Source: Flavobacterium saliperosum (GTDB lineage Bacteria > Bacteroidota > Bacteroidia > Flavobacteriales > Flavobacteriaceae). From it: DNA of 64,000 bases. Positions within the stretch are counted from its first letter, which is position 1; every line of letters begins with the position of its first letter. Below the pieces are notes generated by a model. That model was not told where the DNA came from. It saw only the letters and a program-made list of their open reading frames with translations, and searched no databases. Positions 8,749 through 17,228 of the stretch are shown here, in pieces. The stretch covers positions 1 to 64,000 of the forward strand of contig NZ_FMTY01000004.1 of the NCBI RefSeq assembly GCF_900100625.1, read 5' to 3'. Position numbers and translations under genes: made by a program.

Positions 8749-9564
8749 TTACTGGGCTACCTGAATGGTAATTGGCAATGTAAATTGTGATCGCACCGGG
8801 CGTCCGTTTTGGATGGCCGGTTTCCAGTTTGGCATGCTTCGTAAAACACGCATCGCCTCTTTTCCAGCACCGTAACCCGGATCTCTCAATACTTTCACGT
8901 CGGTAAAACTTCCGTCTTTTTCAACAACGAAACTTAACATTACGCGAATTTGAGAAACACCTTCGTCTACTTCAGGAGCCACGAATGAACTTGCAAACTT
9001 CTTATAGAAACCCTGCATCCCTCCGGCAGGACCTGCCTGAACTTCAACGGCAACATATACTTTATTGTCGTCTACAATTTCGGCACCTTTATCACCATCA
9101 CCCGTAGGTTGGTCGATAACGATATCACCGGCGGTTTTATCCCCTTTAACATCCTTTTGTCCAGGATCGGCGTCTTTCAATTCTTCCACTGTAGGCGGAT
9201 CCTCATCACGAACCAATTCCTTTTTCACCACTTCCGGTGGAGGGAATTTCACCTGATCGTTCACTGATTTTGGTGGTTCCGGTGGTGGAGGTGGTGGTAA
9301 ATCTTCTTTAGGTGGTGGCGGCAATAGTACTGTTTCCACAATTTTGTCCTTGTTTTCCTCTTCACCTTTAGCCAATCGATCGTTAATGATGTTTTTTACA
9401 ACCGGTCCAGCTATTGCCGCGGCAAATAAAAACGCACCAATAAGCAACGATCTCGTTGTAGTCTTTGGATTTTCTGAACGCAACTGATAAGCACCGTAGG
9501 CTTTGTTACGGCCTTCAAAGACCATATCAATCCACTCTGTCTTAAATATGTTTAATTTTGACAT
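8749..9564 (-). CDS. tonB: TonB-family energy transducer
   Basis: 271 residues. One N-terminal membrane helix (about residues 38-60), a long Pro-rich periplasmic spacer (LLPPPPKEDLPPPPPPEPPK), and a C-terminal TonB domain with the features VMLSFVVEKDGSFTDVKVLRD and MPNWKPAIQNGRPV. It carries energy from the ExbB/ExbD motor to outer-membrane receptors. The N-terminal sequence WIDMVFEGRNKAYGAYQLR is typical of Bacteroidota TonB. Fourth gene of the cluster exbB-exbD-exbD-tonB. Confidence 0.92.
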   Translation of the reverse strand: MSKLNIFKTEWIDMVFEGRNKAYGAYQLRSENPKTTTRSLLIGAFLFAAAIAGPVVKNIINDRLAKGEEENKDKIVETVLLPPPPKEDLPPPPPPEPPKSVNDQVKFPPPEVVKKELVRDEDPPTVEELKDADPGQKDVKGDKTAGDIVIDQPTGDGDKGAEIVDDNKVYVAVEVQAGPAGGMQGFYKKFASSFVAPEVDEGVSQIRVMLSFVVEKDGSFTDVKVLRDPGYGAGKEAMRVLRSMPNWKPAIQNGRPVRSQFTLPITIQVAQ

Positions 9565-9593
9565 AATTTTATTTTTTAATGATTGAAAAGAAG

Positions 9594-10154
9594 TTATTTG
9601 GTATACAAACCTTCTTTTTCCAACATTGCGTTTTCTTCCGGAGTAATGTCTACAATCGCATAAGTCGGAACTTTAGCGATAGCCATCTCATCCAATACAT
9701 CCACTAAGTTTCTGTATGTGGATTTCTTACTTGCTTTGATAAGAACGATTAACCCTTTCTTAGGATCACCGTATTTAGACAAAACTGTTTTCTCTTTCTC
9801 CAACAGTTCTTTTCTAATCCCATTTTTGCCGTAACCCACTTTCGTCGGCCCTTCAATCGGACTGTCAGGCAAACCATAATACCAAACGATTTGGTTTTTC
9901 TCCCCTAACAACAAAGTCATTGTACGATCATCAGCAACATCAATAACTGGTTTCTCAGTTTGATCTTCAGTCTTATCCGGCATTGCCAAGTTCATGGACT
10001 GTGGTTTGGACAATGAAGTGGTTAACATGAAGAACGTAATCAAAAGGAATGCCAAATCCACCATTGCGGTCAAATCGACACTTGCGTCCTGCTTCTTACT
10101 TCTTACATGGCCTTTCTTCTTGCCGCCGCCACCGCCGGTATTTAATTCTGCCAT
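9594..10154 (-). CDS. exbD: ExbD/TolR-family biopolymer transport protein (second copy)
   Basis: 186 residues. Gly/Lys-rich cytoplasmic N-terminus, then one membrane helix preceded by the essential acidic motif VDLTAMVDLAFLLITFFM, and a periplasmic domain ending in YRNLVDVLDEMAIAKVPTYA. Works with ExbB as proton-driven stator for TonB. It lies 19 nt downstream of the first exbD. Confidence 0.9.
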   Translation of the reverse strand: MAELNTGGGGGKKKGHVRSKKQDASVDLTAMVDLAFLLITFFMLTTSLSKPQSMNLAMPDKTEDQTEKPVIDVADDRTMTLLLGEKNQIVWYYGLPDSPIEGPTKVGYGKNGIRKELLEKEKTVLSKYGDPKKGLIVLIKASKKSTYRNLVDVLDEMAIAKVPTYAIVDITPEENAMLEKEGLYTK

Positions 10155-10173
10155 TTTACAGTATTTTTTTTAA

Positions 10174-10788
10174 TTAAAAATCTTCACTTCTTAAGCCGGT
10201 AACCAAGAAAAACTTGTTTACCTTCTGTTGCTGCAAAATATCGATTACTTTTTTAATAGTAGGATATTCTTCTTTCGCATCACCTTTGATTGCAATTTTT
10301 AGCTCAGTCTGGTGAGCATTCTTTGCAGCCGTACGTGCCGCCAAAACCCACTCTCTTAACTGATTGTCCAAGGAATCATAAGGGATTCCCGGCTGAACAC
10401 CCGGCTTGTTTCTTTCATCACCTTTCAGTGAAATCAACTGTTTCAGATTCCCCACAGGAACTCCGAAACCATCAATTAAAGAAAAACGCTTGGTCTCTTC
10501 CTCAGTAAATGTTACACTGTATTTTTCAGCAATAATACCCAACGCTTCTCTACGAAGATCTTGACCTGCAATCCCGAAGAACACTTTTTTATCCCCTACG
10601 GTTATGGTAGCCAAATCCGTATCCGGTAATTTGGTTTCTCTGGTAGAAGCAGGTGTGTCAACAGGAAGTGGCTCGGGTATTTTAGCTGTAGATGTCATTA
10701 CGAAGAAAGACAATAATAAGAATGCTACGTCACACATAGCCGTCATATCAATCTTCGTACTCTTTTTTGACATTTTTACTTTTGCCAT
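10174..10788 (-). CDS. exbD: ExbD/TolR-family biopolymer transport protein (first copy)
   Basis: 204 residues with the same layout as the next gene: short basic N-terminus, KIDMTAMCDVAFLLLSFFVM containing the conserved Asp in the single membrane helix, and a periplasmic domain ending in YPTIKKVIDILQQQKVNKFFLVTG. Two different ExbD proteins encoded in tandem are usual in Bacteroidota Ton clusters and probably form a heterodimer in the motor. Confidence 0.9.
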   Translation of the reverse strand: MAKVKMSKKSTKIDMTAMCDVAFLLLSFFVMTSTAKIPEPLPVDTPASTRETKLPDTDLATITVGDKKVFFGIAGQDLRREALGIIAEKYSVTFTEEETKRFSLIDGFGVPVGNLKQLISLKGDERNKPGVQPGIPYDSLDNQLREWVLAARTAAKNAHQTELKIAIKGDAKEEYPTIKKVIDILQQQKVNKFFLVTGLRSEDF

Positions 10789-10877
10789 TTTCTTTTGGTT
10801 TTAATCACAACTGCAGAATGCTGAACACATTCTTTCAATTGCAACAAATTAATAATTAACTCTCTTTTGACGTGTGA

Positions 10878-11708
10878 TTATACACGGGCTTTCATACGTC
10901 TGTAGGCTTGCGTGATAGCAAAACCAGCCTCGTCGATAGAGTAAGTTAATTTATCAATTTTAGATGTAAATACGTTGTACATGATAATTGCTAACGTAGA
11001 AGTTCCAATACCTGTAGCCGTATTAATAAGGGCCTCGGAAATACCTGTTGCCAAAGCAGCCTGGTCAGGAGCACCGGCAGCAGCTAATCCGGAGAACGCT
11101 TTAATCATCCCCGATACCGTACCTAACAATCCCATTAACGTACCGATTGATACCAATGTAGCGATGATTGTCATATTTTTTTCCAACATTGGCATTTCCA
11201 ATGAAGTAGCCTCTTCAATTTCCTTTTGAATTGTTTCTGTAGCTTTTTCGCTGTCGAAACCTTCTCTTTTCACTTCCTGATATTTAGTCAAACCAGCTCT
11301 AACAACATTAGCAACTGAACCTTGTTGAACATCACACTCAGCAATAGCCTCATCAATTTTTCCCTGACCGATTAAAACCTGTACATTTTTAACGAAACTT
11401 TCAACGTTTCCTTTTCCAGCAGCTTTACTAATAACGAAGAATCTCTCAAACGAGAACACAACTGCCATTAAGAACAATCCCATCAACATCGGTACAATAA
11501 AACCTCCTTTATAAACCATTCCTAAATAGTTTCCTGGTAGTGGGTGACCAGTATTGTCTCCATTTTCAAAATTGGATGAATGCCCCATAACGAATTTCCA
11601 CACTAGAAATCCAATCACTAAACAGATTACAATTGCTAAACCTGCAAATAAGTTTGAGCTTTTAGAGCTAGCTCCATTTTCAACAGTTTCGTTAGATACG
11701 TTTGTCAT
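10878..11708 (-). CDS. exbB: MotA/TolQ/ExbB proton channel family protein
   Basis: 276 residues with three or four membrane segments: near residues 22-42, 72-92, then the conserved pair around residues 175-200 and 220-245 (TIIATLVSIGTLMGLLGTVSGMI and ATGIGTSTLAIIMYNVF). This is the proton-channel subunit of the Ton motor. First gene of the cluster, with a promoter about 70 nt upstream. The extra N-terminal helix is common in the Bacteroidota version. Confidence 0.9.
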   Translation of the reverse strand: MTNVSNETVENGASSKSSNLFAGLAIVICLVIGFLVWKFVMGHSSNFENGDNTGHPLPGNYLGMVYKGGFIVPMLMGLFLMAVVFSFERFFVISKAAGKGNVESFVKNVQVLIGQGKIDEAIAECDVQQGSVANVVRAGLTKYQEVKREGFDSEKATETIQKEIEEATSLEMPMLEKNMTIIATLVSIGTLMGLLGTVSGMIKAFSGLAAAGAPDQAALATGISEALINTATGIGTSTLAIIMYNVFTSKIDKLTYSIDEAGFAITQAYRRMKARV

Positions 11709-11776
11709 TTTTTTAATTTTTAGTTTTTTCGATTTATTTAACTGCTCTTACACACAAAAAACATGTATAAGAGTCG

Positions 11777-11784
11777 CAAATTTA
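11777..11784 (-). promoter_or_regulatory. Promoter -7 element of the TonB cluster
   Basis: TAAATTTG on the minus strand. The 336-nt gap 11709-12044 between exbB and the divergent ATPase gene is very AT-rich and holds this promoter and the one at 11999-12006; I see nothing else in it. Confidence 0.5.
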
Positions 11785-11998
11785 TGTTTTTAGAATAAAT
11801 AAAAAAACAAATTCGCTTTTTTTTACTGTGAGTTTACGATTTATTTAACCTTGTAAACACGTTTTGTTTTAAATCCTTTATTCTTTATTAACACAAGTTT
11901 AATTTTATAACGCTTAAATGTTAATTTTATTCTTATTCCAATTTACTATTTTTCATAATTATTTAAAAGAATCCAATTTCGCGTAGAATTAATACTAT

Positions 11999-12006
11999 TA
12001 TATTTG
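11999..12006 (+). promoter_or_regulatory. Promoter -7 element of the HerA-like ATPase gene
   Basis: TATATTTG matches TAnnTTTG; 38 nt upstream of the start codon. The -33 element is only weakly TTTC. Confidence 0.45.
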
Positions 12007-12044
12007 TAAATAAAACCATTCTTACAAGAAAAACACTTCAAGAC

Positions 12045-13562
12045 ATGTCAAATAACGATTTTTCAGCACATATCAATTCGGGATACAACTGCAGCGGTGA
12101 TCATATTGTTTTGGGAGGCGCCATTTTAAACGGCGAAGCCATTCCGGACACCCTTGTAAAAATCCCCTTAAAAACGATTAACCGTCACGGTTTGATTGCA
12201 GGTGCCACCGGTACCGGGAAAACCAAAACGATTCAGGTTTTATCGGAACAATTGTCCCAGAACGGCATTCCGGTGCTGATGATGGATATCAAAGGTGATT
12301 TTTCCGGAATTGCAGCTGCGGGAGAAGAAAAACCATTCATTACTGAACGTCATGCGAAAATCGGAATTCCCTATCAGACCAAAGCGTTTCCGGTGGAACT
12401 GATGACCTTGTCGGAACAAAACGGCGTTCGCCTCCGTTCTACAGTTTCCGAATTCGGGCCGGTGCTGTTTTCGAGAATCCTGGATCTAAATGATACGCAA
12501 GGCGGTGTTGTAACCGTGATTTTTAAATATTGCGACGACAATAAAATTCCGCTTCTCGATTTAAAAGACTTCAAAAAAGTACTGCAATATGCCACCGATG
12601 AAGGCAAAGACGAATTTGAATCCAATTACGGCCGAATTTCAACAGCTTCCACCGGATCCATTCTTCGAAAAGTTATAGAACTCGAACAACAGGGCGCCGA
12701 TGTGTTCTTTGGCGAACTGTCCTTTGACATTGATGACTTAATGCGCATCGACGAAAACGGGTACGGGTACGTTAATATCATCCGTCTGACGGACATTCAG
12801 GACAAACCTAAATTGTTCTCGACGTTTATGCTGAGTCTTTTGGCGGAAGTGTACCAGCAAATGCCGGAAATAGGCGACAGCGGAAGACCGGAATTGGTTA
12901 TTTTCATTGACGAAGCTCATTTGATTTTCGATCAGGCCAGCAAAACCTTATTGGACCAGATTGAAACGATTGTGAAACTAATTCGTTCCAAAGGCATAGG
13001 GGTGTATTTTATCACTCAAAATCCTACTGATGTCCCGGCAGGCGTTTTAGCGCAGTTGGGTCTGAAAATCCAACATGCCTTGCGGGCGTTTACCGCCAAT
13101 GACCGAAAAGCCATCAAAATGACGGCGGAAAATTACCCGTTATCCGATTTTTACAAAACGGAAGACGTGATTACGCAATTGGGAATCGGAGAAGCTTTTG
13201 TTACGGCTTTAAACGAAAAAGGAATCCCAACGCCGCTGGTTGCCTGCATGATGCGTGCACCCATGAGCCGAATGGATGTGTTGACCGAAGCTGAAATCAG
13301 CGCCATTAACGCCAATTCCAAATTGGTTACAAAATACAATCAGGTTATCGATAACGACAGTGCTTATGAGATGCTGACGAAAAAAATCGAAAAAGCAACA
13401 GAACAGGCGCAAGCCCAAGAAGAAGCGGAAGGGGAAAAGAAAAGAACAAAAAGCGAGCCGAGTACGGCTGAAGTGATCGGAAAGTCCGTTACAAAAGTGG
13501 TCACAAGTGCCTCTTTTATTCGTGGGGCTTTCGGAATCCTAATGAAGCTGTTTAAAAAGTAA
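12045..13562 (+). CDS. HerA-like helicase, DUF853 family ATPase
   Basis: 505 residues. Walker A is GATGTGKT at residues 53-60 and Walker B is LVIFIDEAH near 285; the protein is of the DUF853 (HerA C-terminal-like, bipolar DNA helicase-related) group. The C-terminal part contains an acidic/basic low-complexity region (EKATEQAQAQEEAEGEKK) followed by a hydrophobic stretch. Members of the family are ring-forming ATPases thought to act on DNA, but the physiological role is not settled. No NurA nuclease gene is next to it. The downstream cupin gene starts 2 nt after its stop, so they form an operon. Confidence 0.85.
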   Translation: MSNNDFSAHINSGYNCSGDHIVLGGAILNGEAIPDTLVKIPLKTINRHGLIAGATGTGKTKTIQVLSEQLSQNGIPVLMMDIKGDFSGIAAAGEEKPFITERHAKIGIPYQTKAFPVELMTLSEQNGVRLRSTVSEFGPVLFSRILDLNDTQGGVVTVIFKYCDDNKIPLLDLKDFKKVLQYATDEGKDEFESNYGRISTASTGSILRKVIELEQQGADVFFGELSFDIDDLMRIDENGYGYVNIIRLTDIQDKPKLFSTFMLSLLAEVYQQMPEIGDSGRPELVIFIDEAHLIFDQASKTLLDQIETIVKLIRSKGIGVYFITQNPTDVPAGVLAQLGLKIQHALRAFTANDRKAIKMTAENYPLSDFYKTEDVITQLGIGEAFVTALNEKGIPTPLVACMMRAPMSRMDVLTEAEISAINANSKLVTKYNQVIDNDSAYEMLTKKIEKATEQAQAQEEAEGEKKRTKSEPSTAEVIGKSVTKVVTSASFIRGAFGILMKLFKK

Positions 13563-13564
13563 GT

Positions 13565-13930
13565 ATGAAAAACTATTTTATTCAAAACGCACCTTTTGTG
13601 GTTCCTACTACCGATGGCAAACTGATTGAAGAACACCACGGATTGGCAACAACAAACAACAAAGCGATTTCAATCGCTCACATGATTGCGCCTCCGGGGT
13701 GGAGCGAACCGTTTCAAACGCCGGAATTCGACGAATACACCTATATCATCAAAGGGAAAAAACAATTTATCATTGAAGGGGAAACCGTGGTTTTAGAAAC
13801 CGGTCAGTCCATAAAAATTGAGAAAAACGTAAGGGTACAATATTCCAATCCGTTTGACGAACCTTGTGAGTATATCGCGGTTTGTACACCGGCTTTCAGT
13901 ATGGATTTAGTTCATCGGGAGGACGAATAG
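13565..13930 (+). CDS. Cupin-domain protein
   Basis: 121 residues forming a single beta-barrel cupin: PPGWSEPFQTPEFDEYTYIIKGKKQF carries the first metal-binding motif region and SIKIEKNVRVQYSNPFDEPCEYIAVCTPAF the second. The usual His pair of motif 1 is not evident, so metal binding is uncertain. It lies 2 nt behind the HerA-like gene and converges with the kynurenine monooxygenase gene (5 nt apart). Substrate unknown. Confidence 0.75.
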   Translation: MKNYFIQNAPFVVPTTDGKLIEEHHGLATTNNKAISIAHMIAPPGWSEPFQTPEFDEYTYIIKGKKQFIIEGETVVLETGQSIKIEKNVRVQYSNPFDEPCEYIAVCTPAFSMDLVHREDE

Positions 13931-13935
13931 AGAAT

Positions 13936-15279
13936 TTATTTTCTAAGTAATTCCAGAATTCTTTGTTCCACCACTTCGGTATCCCAAATCTGTTCGATAC
14001 TTTCCATGCTCAGAATTTCTTCCATGATACGGTTCTGTTTATCGCCTTCCGCCAGTGCTTCCGAATACGGCTGGTGACTGAACGTTACGCGACTGTACAA
14101 CGGCACCCATTTGTCAGGATGTTTGCCTGAGAACCATTTTTCGATTTTTTTCTGCAGGTGGAATTTCGCGTCTGCCGTTTTCGAACTCATTTCCATAAAG
14201 TTGCGATAGGAAAGTTCGGCTATGGCATCGGCATTGGGTTTTCGGGATTCCTGATATTCTTTGAAAATGGTGTTCCAATCGTCGCCATATTTTTCCATCA
14301 TTTGATTCAAAATGGTAATGTCTTCAAAACCGGCGTTCATTCCGTGACCGTAAAAAGGCACAATGGCATGAGCCGCATCCCCTATTAACGCCACTTTATC
14401 CTCATAGGTCCAAGGATAGCATTTCATGGTTACTAGATAACTGGTTGGGTTTTTGAAGAAATCTTCCACCAAATCCGGAATAACTTCTTTGGTGTCCGGG
14501 AAATGTTTGGCAAAAAAGGCAATTAAGGTGTCCTTATCTTTCAGTTTTTCAAAAGAATTCTCGCCTTCGTGCGGCATGAAAAGGGTACAGGTAAATGTTC
14601 CATCCGGATTGGCCAACCCCATCAGCATGAATTCGCCTCTGGGCCAAATGTGCAACGAATTTTTATCGATTTTATGGGTCCCGTCTGCGTTTGCGGGAAT
14701 ATGCAGTTCTTTATAACCCACGCGAATAAAATCCTGCGAATAATTGAACATGCTCTGACGCTGCATACGGTGACGTACTCTTGAAAAAGCACCATCGGCA
14801 CCAAAAACAATGTCGTAATCCAGCTCTTCCCACTCGCCTCTTTCGGTATCACCTTCATGCAAAGTAGCGGTAGCCAAAGTAACATCCCACACTTTTTTAT
14901 TGAAGAAAAATTCCACTCCGGCCGCTTCTGCCAAGTCCACCATTTTACGATTCAGCACACCTCTTGACAATGAAAAAATAGCTTCGCCGTCTTTTCCGTA
15001 GTGCTGGTAACTCAATTCGTTGCCCAGCATGTGAATCGCCCGCTTATCCACCGGGATTCCGATTTTTTTAATCTCTTCATCCAAACCGATTTCCTGTAAG
15101 GTTCTCCAGCCCCTGTCGGACATTACCAGATTGATGGAACGGCCTGAGAAAGCTACGTTACGAATATCGGGACTCCTGTCGTAAACGTGAACGGTGTGAC
15201 CTGCTTTCTTGAGGTAAATTGCCAATAGCGTTCCTACTAATCCGGAACCGACTACGGCTATTTTTTGGGGAGTTTGCAT
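13936..15279 (-). CDS. kmo: Kynurenine 3-monooxygenase
   Basis: 447 residues, FAD-dependent aromatic hydroxylase that turns L-kynurenine into 3-hydroxykynurenine with NADPH and O2. The dinucleotide fold GSGLVG is at residues 11-16, the second FAD motif GDAAHAIVPFYGHGMNAGFED lies in the middle, and RSINLVMSDRGWRTL near residue 50 is typical of KMO. Kynureninase lies 4 kb away on the same strand, so a tryptophan degradation route through 3-hydroxyanthranilate is likely; tryptophan 2,3-dioxygenase is not in this window. Confidence 0.92.
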   Translation of the reverse strand: MQTPQKIAVVGSGLVGTLLAIYLKKAGHTVHVYDRSPDIRNVAFSGRSINLVMSDRGWRTLQEIGLDEEIKKIGIPVDKRAIHMLGNELSYQHYGKDGEAIFSLSRGVLNRKMVDLAEAAGVEFFFNKKVWDVTLATATLHEGDTERGEWEELDYDIVFGADGAFSRVRHRMQRQSMFNYSQDFIRVGYKELHIPANADGTHKIDKNSLHIWPRGEFMLMGLANPDGTFTCTLFMPHEGENSFEKLKDKDTLIAFFAKHFPDTKEVIPDLVEDFFKNPTSYLVTMKCYPWTYEDKVALIGDAAHAIVPFYGHGMNAGFEDITILNQMMEKYGDDWNTIFKEYQESRKPNADAIAELSYRNFMEMSSKTADAKFHLQKKIEKWFSGKHPDKWVPLYSRVTFSHQPYSEALAEGDKQNRIMEEILSMESIEQIWDTEVVEQRILELLRK

Positions 15280-15297
15280 TGCGGAATTAACTTTTTA

Positions 15298-15305
15298 CAA
15301 ATTTA
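15298..15305 (-). promoter_or_regulatory. Promoter -7 element of kmo
   Basis: TAAATTTG on the minus strand, 19 nt before the kmo start codon; very close spacing suggests a short leader. Confidence 0.45.
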
Positions 15306-15380
15306 TGTTTTTTCAATGAATGTGCGATTCTTTTTGTATTTATTTGCTTTTGAAAAACAATGGTTACCGATAAAACAAAA

Positions 15381-15407
15381 AAAGTGCGCCATTCACTGAC
15401 GCACTTT
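15381..15407 (-). terminator. Terminator of the glycine-zipper gene
   Basis: On the minus strand AAAGTGCG and CGCACTTT form a stem with an 11-nt loop, followed by a T run. Confidence 0.8.
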
Positions 15408-15425
15408 CAAAAAACACCATTGTAT

Positions 15426-15827
15426 TTATTTTTTCTTAATCTCATCGATGATTGCCCCTGTACCGGCACCCACTCCGGCACCCGCAACCCCACCGATAAT
15501 TGCTCCTTCCGTCTTTTTATCACTGACAATCGCTCCGGTTACTGCACCAACGCCCGCACCAATTAATGCTCCTTTAGCGGCACCACTCATTTTTTTTCGG
15601 GGCGCTGCGGTTGGATTGGATTGCGAATCGGTAGTGTTGACCACCACAGCCTCTTTTTTACTGTTCTCCGCCATTTTTACCGAGTCGATGATGCGTTGTT
15701 TTTCCATTTCCAGTTTCATCGAATCGATAACAGCCGTTTTGCTTGTCAGTTCCTGATTTTCTTTCTGGATCTCTTTACACGATACCATTGCCAAGAAAAC
15801 CATTCCGAATGCCACTATCTTATTCAT
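15426..15827 (-). CDS. Lipoprotein with glycine-zipper repeats
   Basis: 133 residues from the ATG giving MNKIVAFGMVFLAMVSCKE; MVSC is a lipobox. A short helical region follows (residues 20-70), then two Gly/Ala-rich zipper segments (GAAKGALIGAGVGAVTGAIV and GAIIGGVAGAGVGAGTGAII). Such segments resemble the YMGG/glycine-zipper family of outer-membrane or inner-membrane inserting proteins. The longer frame extending to 16064 runs through the promoter region and the next gene's terminator, so I reject that start. Role unknown, perhaps envelope stability. Confidence 0.75.
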   Translation of the reverse strand: MNKIVAFGMVFLAMVSCKEIQKENQELTSKTAVIDSMKLEMEKQRIIDSVKMAENSKKEAVVVNTTDSQSNPTAAPRKKMSGAAKGALIGAGVGAVTGAIVSDKKTEGAIIGGVAGAGVGAGTGAIIDEIKKK

Positions 15828-15925
15828 AACCGTTTGCTTTAAAATTACTATACAAAGTAAGCACCAATAGCTTTTAAGCTTGTTATAAAATTTCCGGAAA
15901 TAATTACATTTTTTTAAGGTCATAA

Positions 15926-15954
15926 AAAAGGCGAACCTTATCAGCTCGCCTTTT
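15926..15954 (-). terminator. Terminator of the agmatinase-family gene
   Basis: AAAAGGCGA and TCGCCTTTT form a 9-bp stem; the minus strand continues in six T. Confidence 0.85.
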
Positions 15955-15961
15955 CGTAGTA

Positions 15962-17038
15962 TTATCGGTTGAATTTTATTTTTTGTCCGACCTTCATCTT
16001 TTGGGATTTCGCAAAAACGCCACACATGTGAAATAACATTCTGGCACCTACATTTCCATCCCAATCATCATCACCCGGAGCGACTTCCACCAAATCAAAT
16101 CCAATAATTTCCTTGTTGGTTTCTGCCAGACGACTTAACAAATAGGCCGCTTGTTCATATGAGAAACCTCCCGGAACCGGCGTACCCGTATTAGGACAAT
16201 ACCAAGGATACATTCCGTCGATATCAAATGAAACGCACACTTTTTCCGGTAAGGATGCGATAATTCGATCACATTGGGCTTCCCATGTTTTTCCTTCGAA
16301 GGTTTCCTGTTTCAAATCCATATCCGTATGCACCAAAACACGGTCTTTCAACGCCACTTCCACTTCCTGTTCGCAGAAATCACGGATTCCCACCTGAACG
16401 ATTTTGGAAATCTGCGGAATTTGCAACGCATTGTACATAATGGAAGCATGGGAATACGTAAATCCTTCATAAGCGATACGTAAATCCATGTGTGCATCCA
16501 AATGCAGAATACCGAAGTTCTCATGCTTTGTTGCCAATGCCTGATAATAACCAAGGGGCGTACTGTGATCTCCTCCTAAAAGCGCCACTTTCTTGCCTTG
16601 ATTCATCCAATGAAGCGTGCGGTTTTTCACTTCTTCATTCATTGCTGCACACGCCTTATTAATCTTGTCTAAATCGGATTGTAATGCCGGGAACGTCGAT
16701 ACGTCTTCACCAGCTTCCAAAGCTTCAATAATAGGTTGTGCCAAGCCTTTGAATTTATGAGAATTCTTATTCCAGTGTTCCGGAGCTTCGTCCATATAAA
16801 TTCCAAGTTTCCATAATTCGGGAAATTCCTGATGATTCAAATCCACCTGAAAAGAGGCTTCCATAATGGCTTCAGGCCCTTCTGACGCGCCGGCTCCGTA
16901 GCTTACCGTTACTTCCCATGGCACCGGAATTACAATAATTTCACTTTGGTCTGCAGAAAACGGCAATCCGAAAACGGTCGCGTCTGCCAATCCCGGTTGA
17001 GAAGGATCAAAATTCTCTAAAATTTGTTCTTTTGTCAT
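15962..17038 (-). CDS. Agmatinase/arginase-family ureohydrolase
   Basis: 358 residues of the ureohydrolase fold, binuclear Mn enzyme. Metal ligands are visible in LLGGDHSTPLG (His), LHLDAHMDLR (Asp-His-Asp) and SFDIDG (Asp-Asp). The block after the last motif reads MYPWYCPNTGTPVPGG in place of the more usual LDPxxxPGTGTPxxGG, so substrate specificity may differ. Bacteroidota homologues are usually called agmatinase (agmatine to putrescine plus urea); formiminoglutamase is an alternative. It is a single gene with its own promoter and terminator. Confidence 0.8.
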   Translation of the reverse strand: MTKEQILENFDPSQPGLADATVFGLPFSADQSEIIVIPVPWEVTVSYGAGASEGPEAIMEASFQVDLNHQEFPELWKLGIYMDEAPEHWNKNSHKFKGLAQPIIEALEAGEDVSTFPALQSDLDKINKACAAMNEEVKNRTLHWMNQGKKVALLGGDHSTPLGYYQALATKHENFGILHLDAHMDLRIAYEGFTYSHASIMYNALQIPQISKIVQVGIRDFCEQEVEVALKDRVLVHTDMDLKQETFEGKTWEAQCDRIIASLPEKVCVSFDIDGMYPWYCPNTGTPVPGGFSYEQAAYLLSRLAETNKEIIGFDLVEVAPGDDDWDGNVGARMLFHMCGVFAKSQKMKVGQKIKFNR

Positions 17039-17066
17039 GATATATTAACTGCATAATTTCGAATAG

Positions 17067-17074
17067 CAAAGATA
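17067..17074 (-). promoter_or_regulatory. Promoter -7 element of the agmatinase-family gene
   Basis: TATCTTTG on the minus strand, 29 nt from the start codon. Upstream are two copies of TCATATATGT (17082-17091 and 17111-17120), discussed as a possible operator pair. Confidence 0.45.
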
Positions 17075-17182
17075 CTTTATTTCATATATGTAAAATGTAT
17101 TTTTCAGCAATCATATATGTTATCGCTTTTATTTATTGGTGTTTGCATACGCAAACCTGTTGTTAACGGCGATTTCATAAAA

Positions 17183-17207
17183 AAAGCCGAACGATTTGTC
17201 CGGCTTT
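17183..17207 (-). terminator. Terminator of the M36-type peptidase gene
   Basis: AAAGCCG and CGGCTTT form a 7-bp stem with an 11-nt loop; the minus strand continues in seven T. Confidence 0.8.
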
Positions 17208-17228
17208 CTGATTTATTATTTTAAAGCT

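Noticed and set aside
15828..16064. N-terminal extension of the glycine-zipper ORF
   Set aside because: It crosses the terminator of the upstream gene and enters that gene; the lipobox start at 15827 explains the protein.
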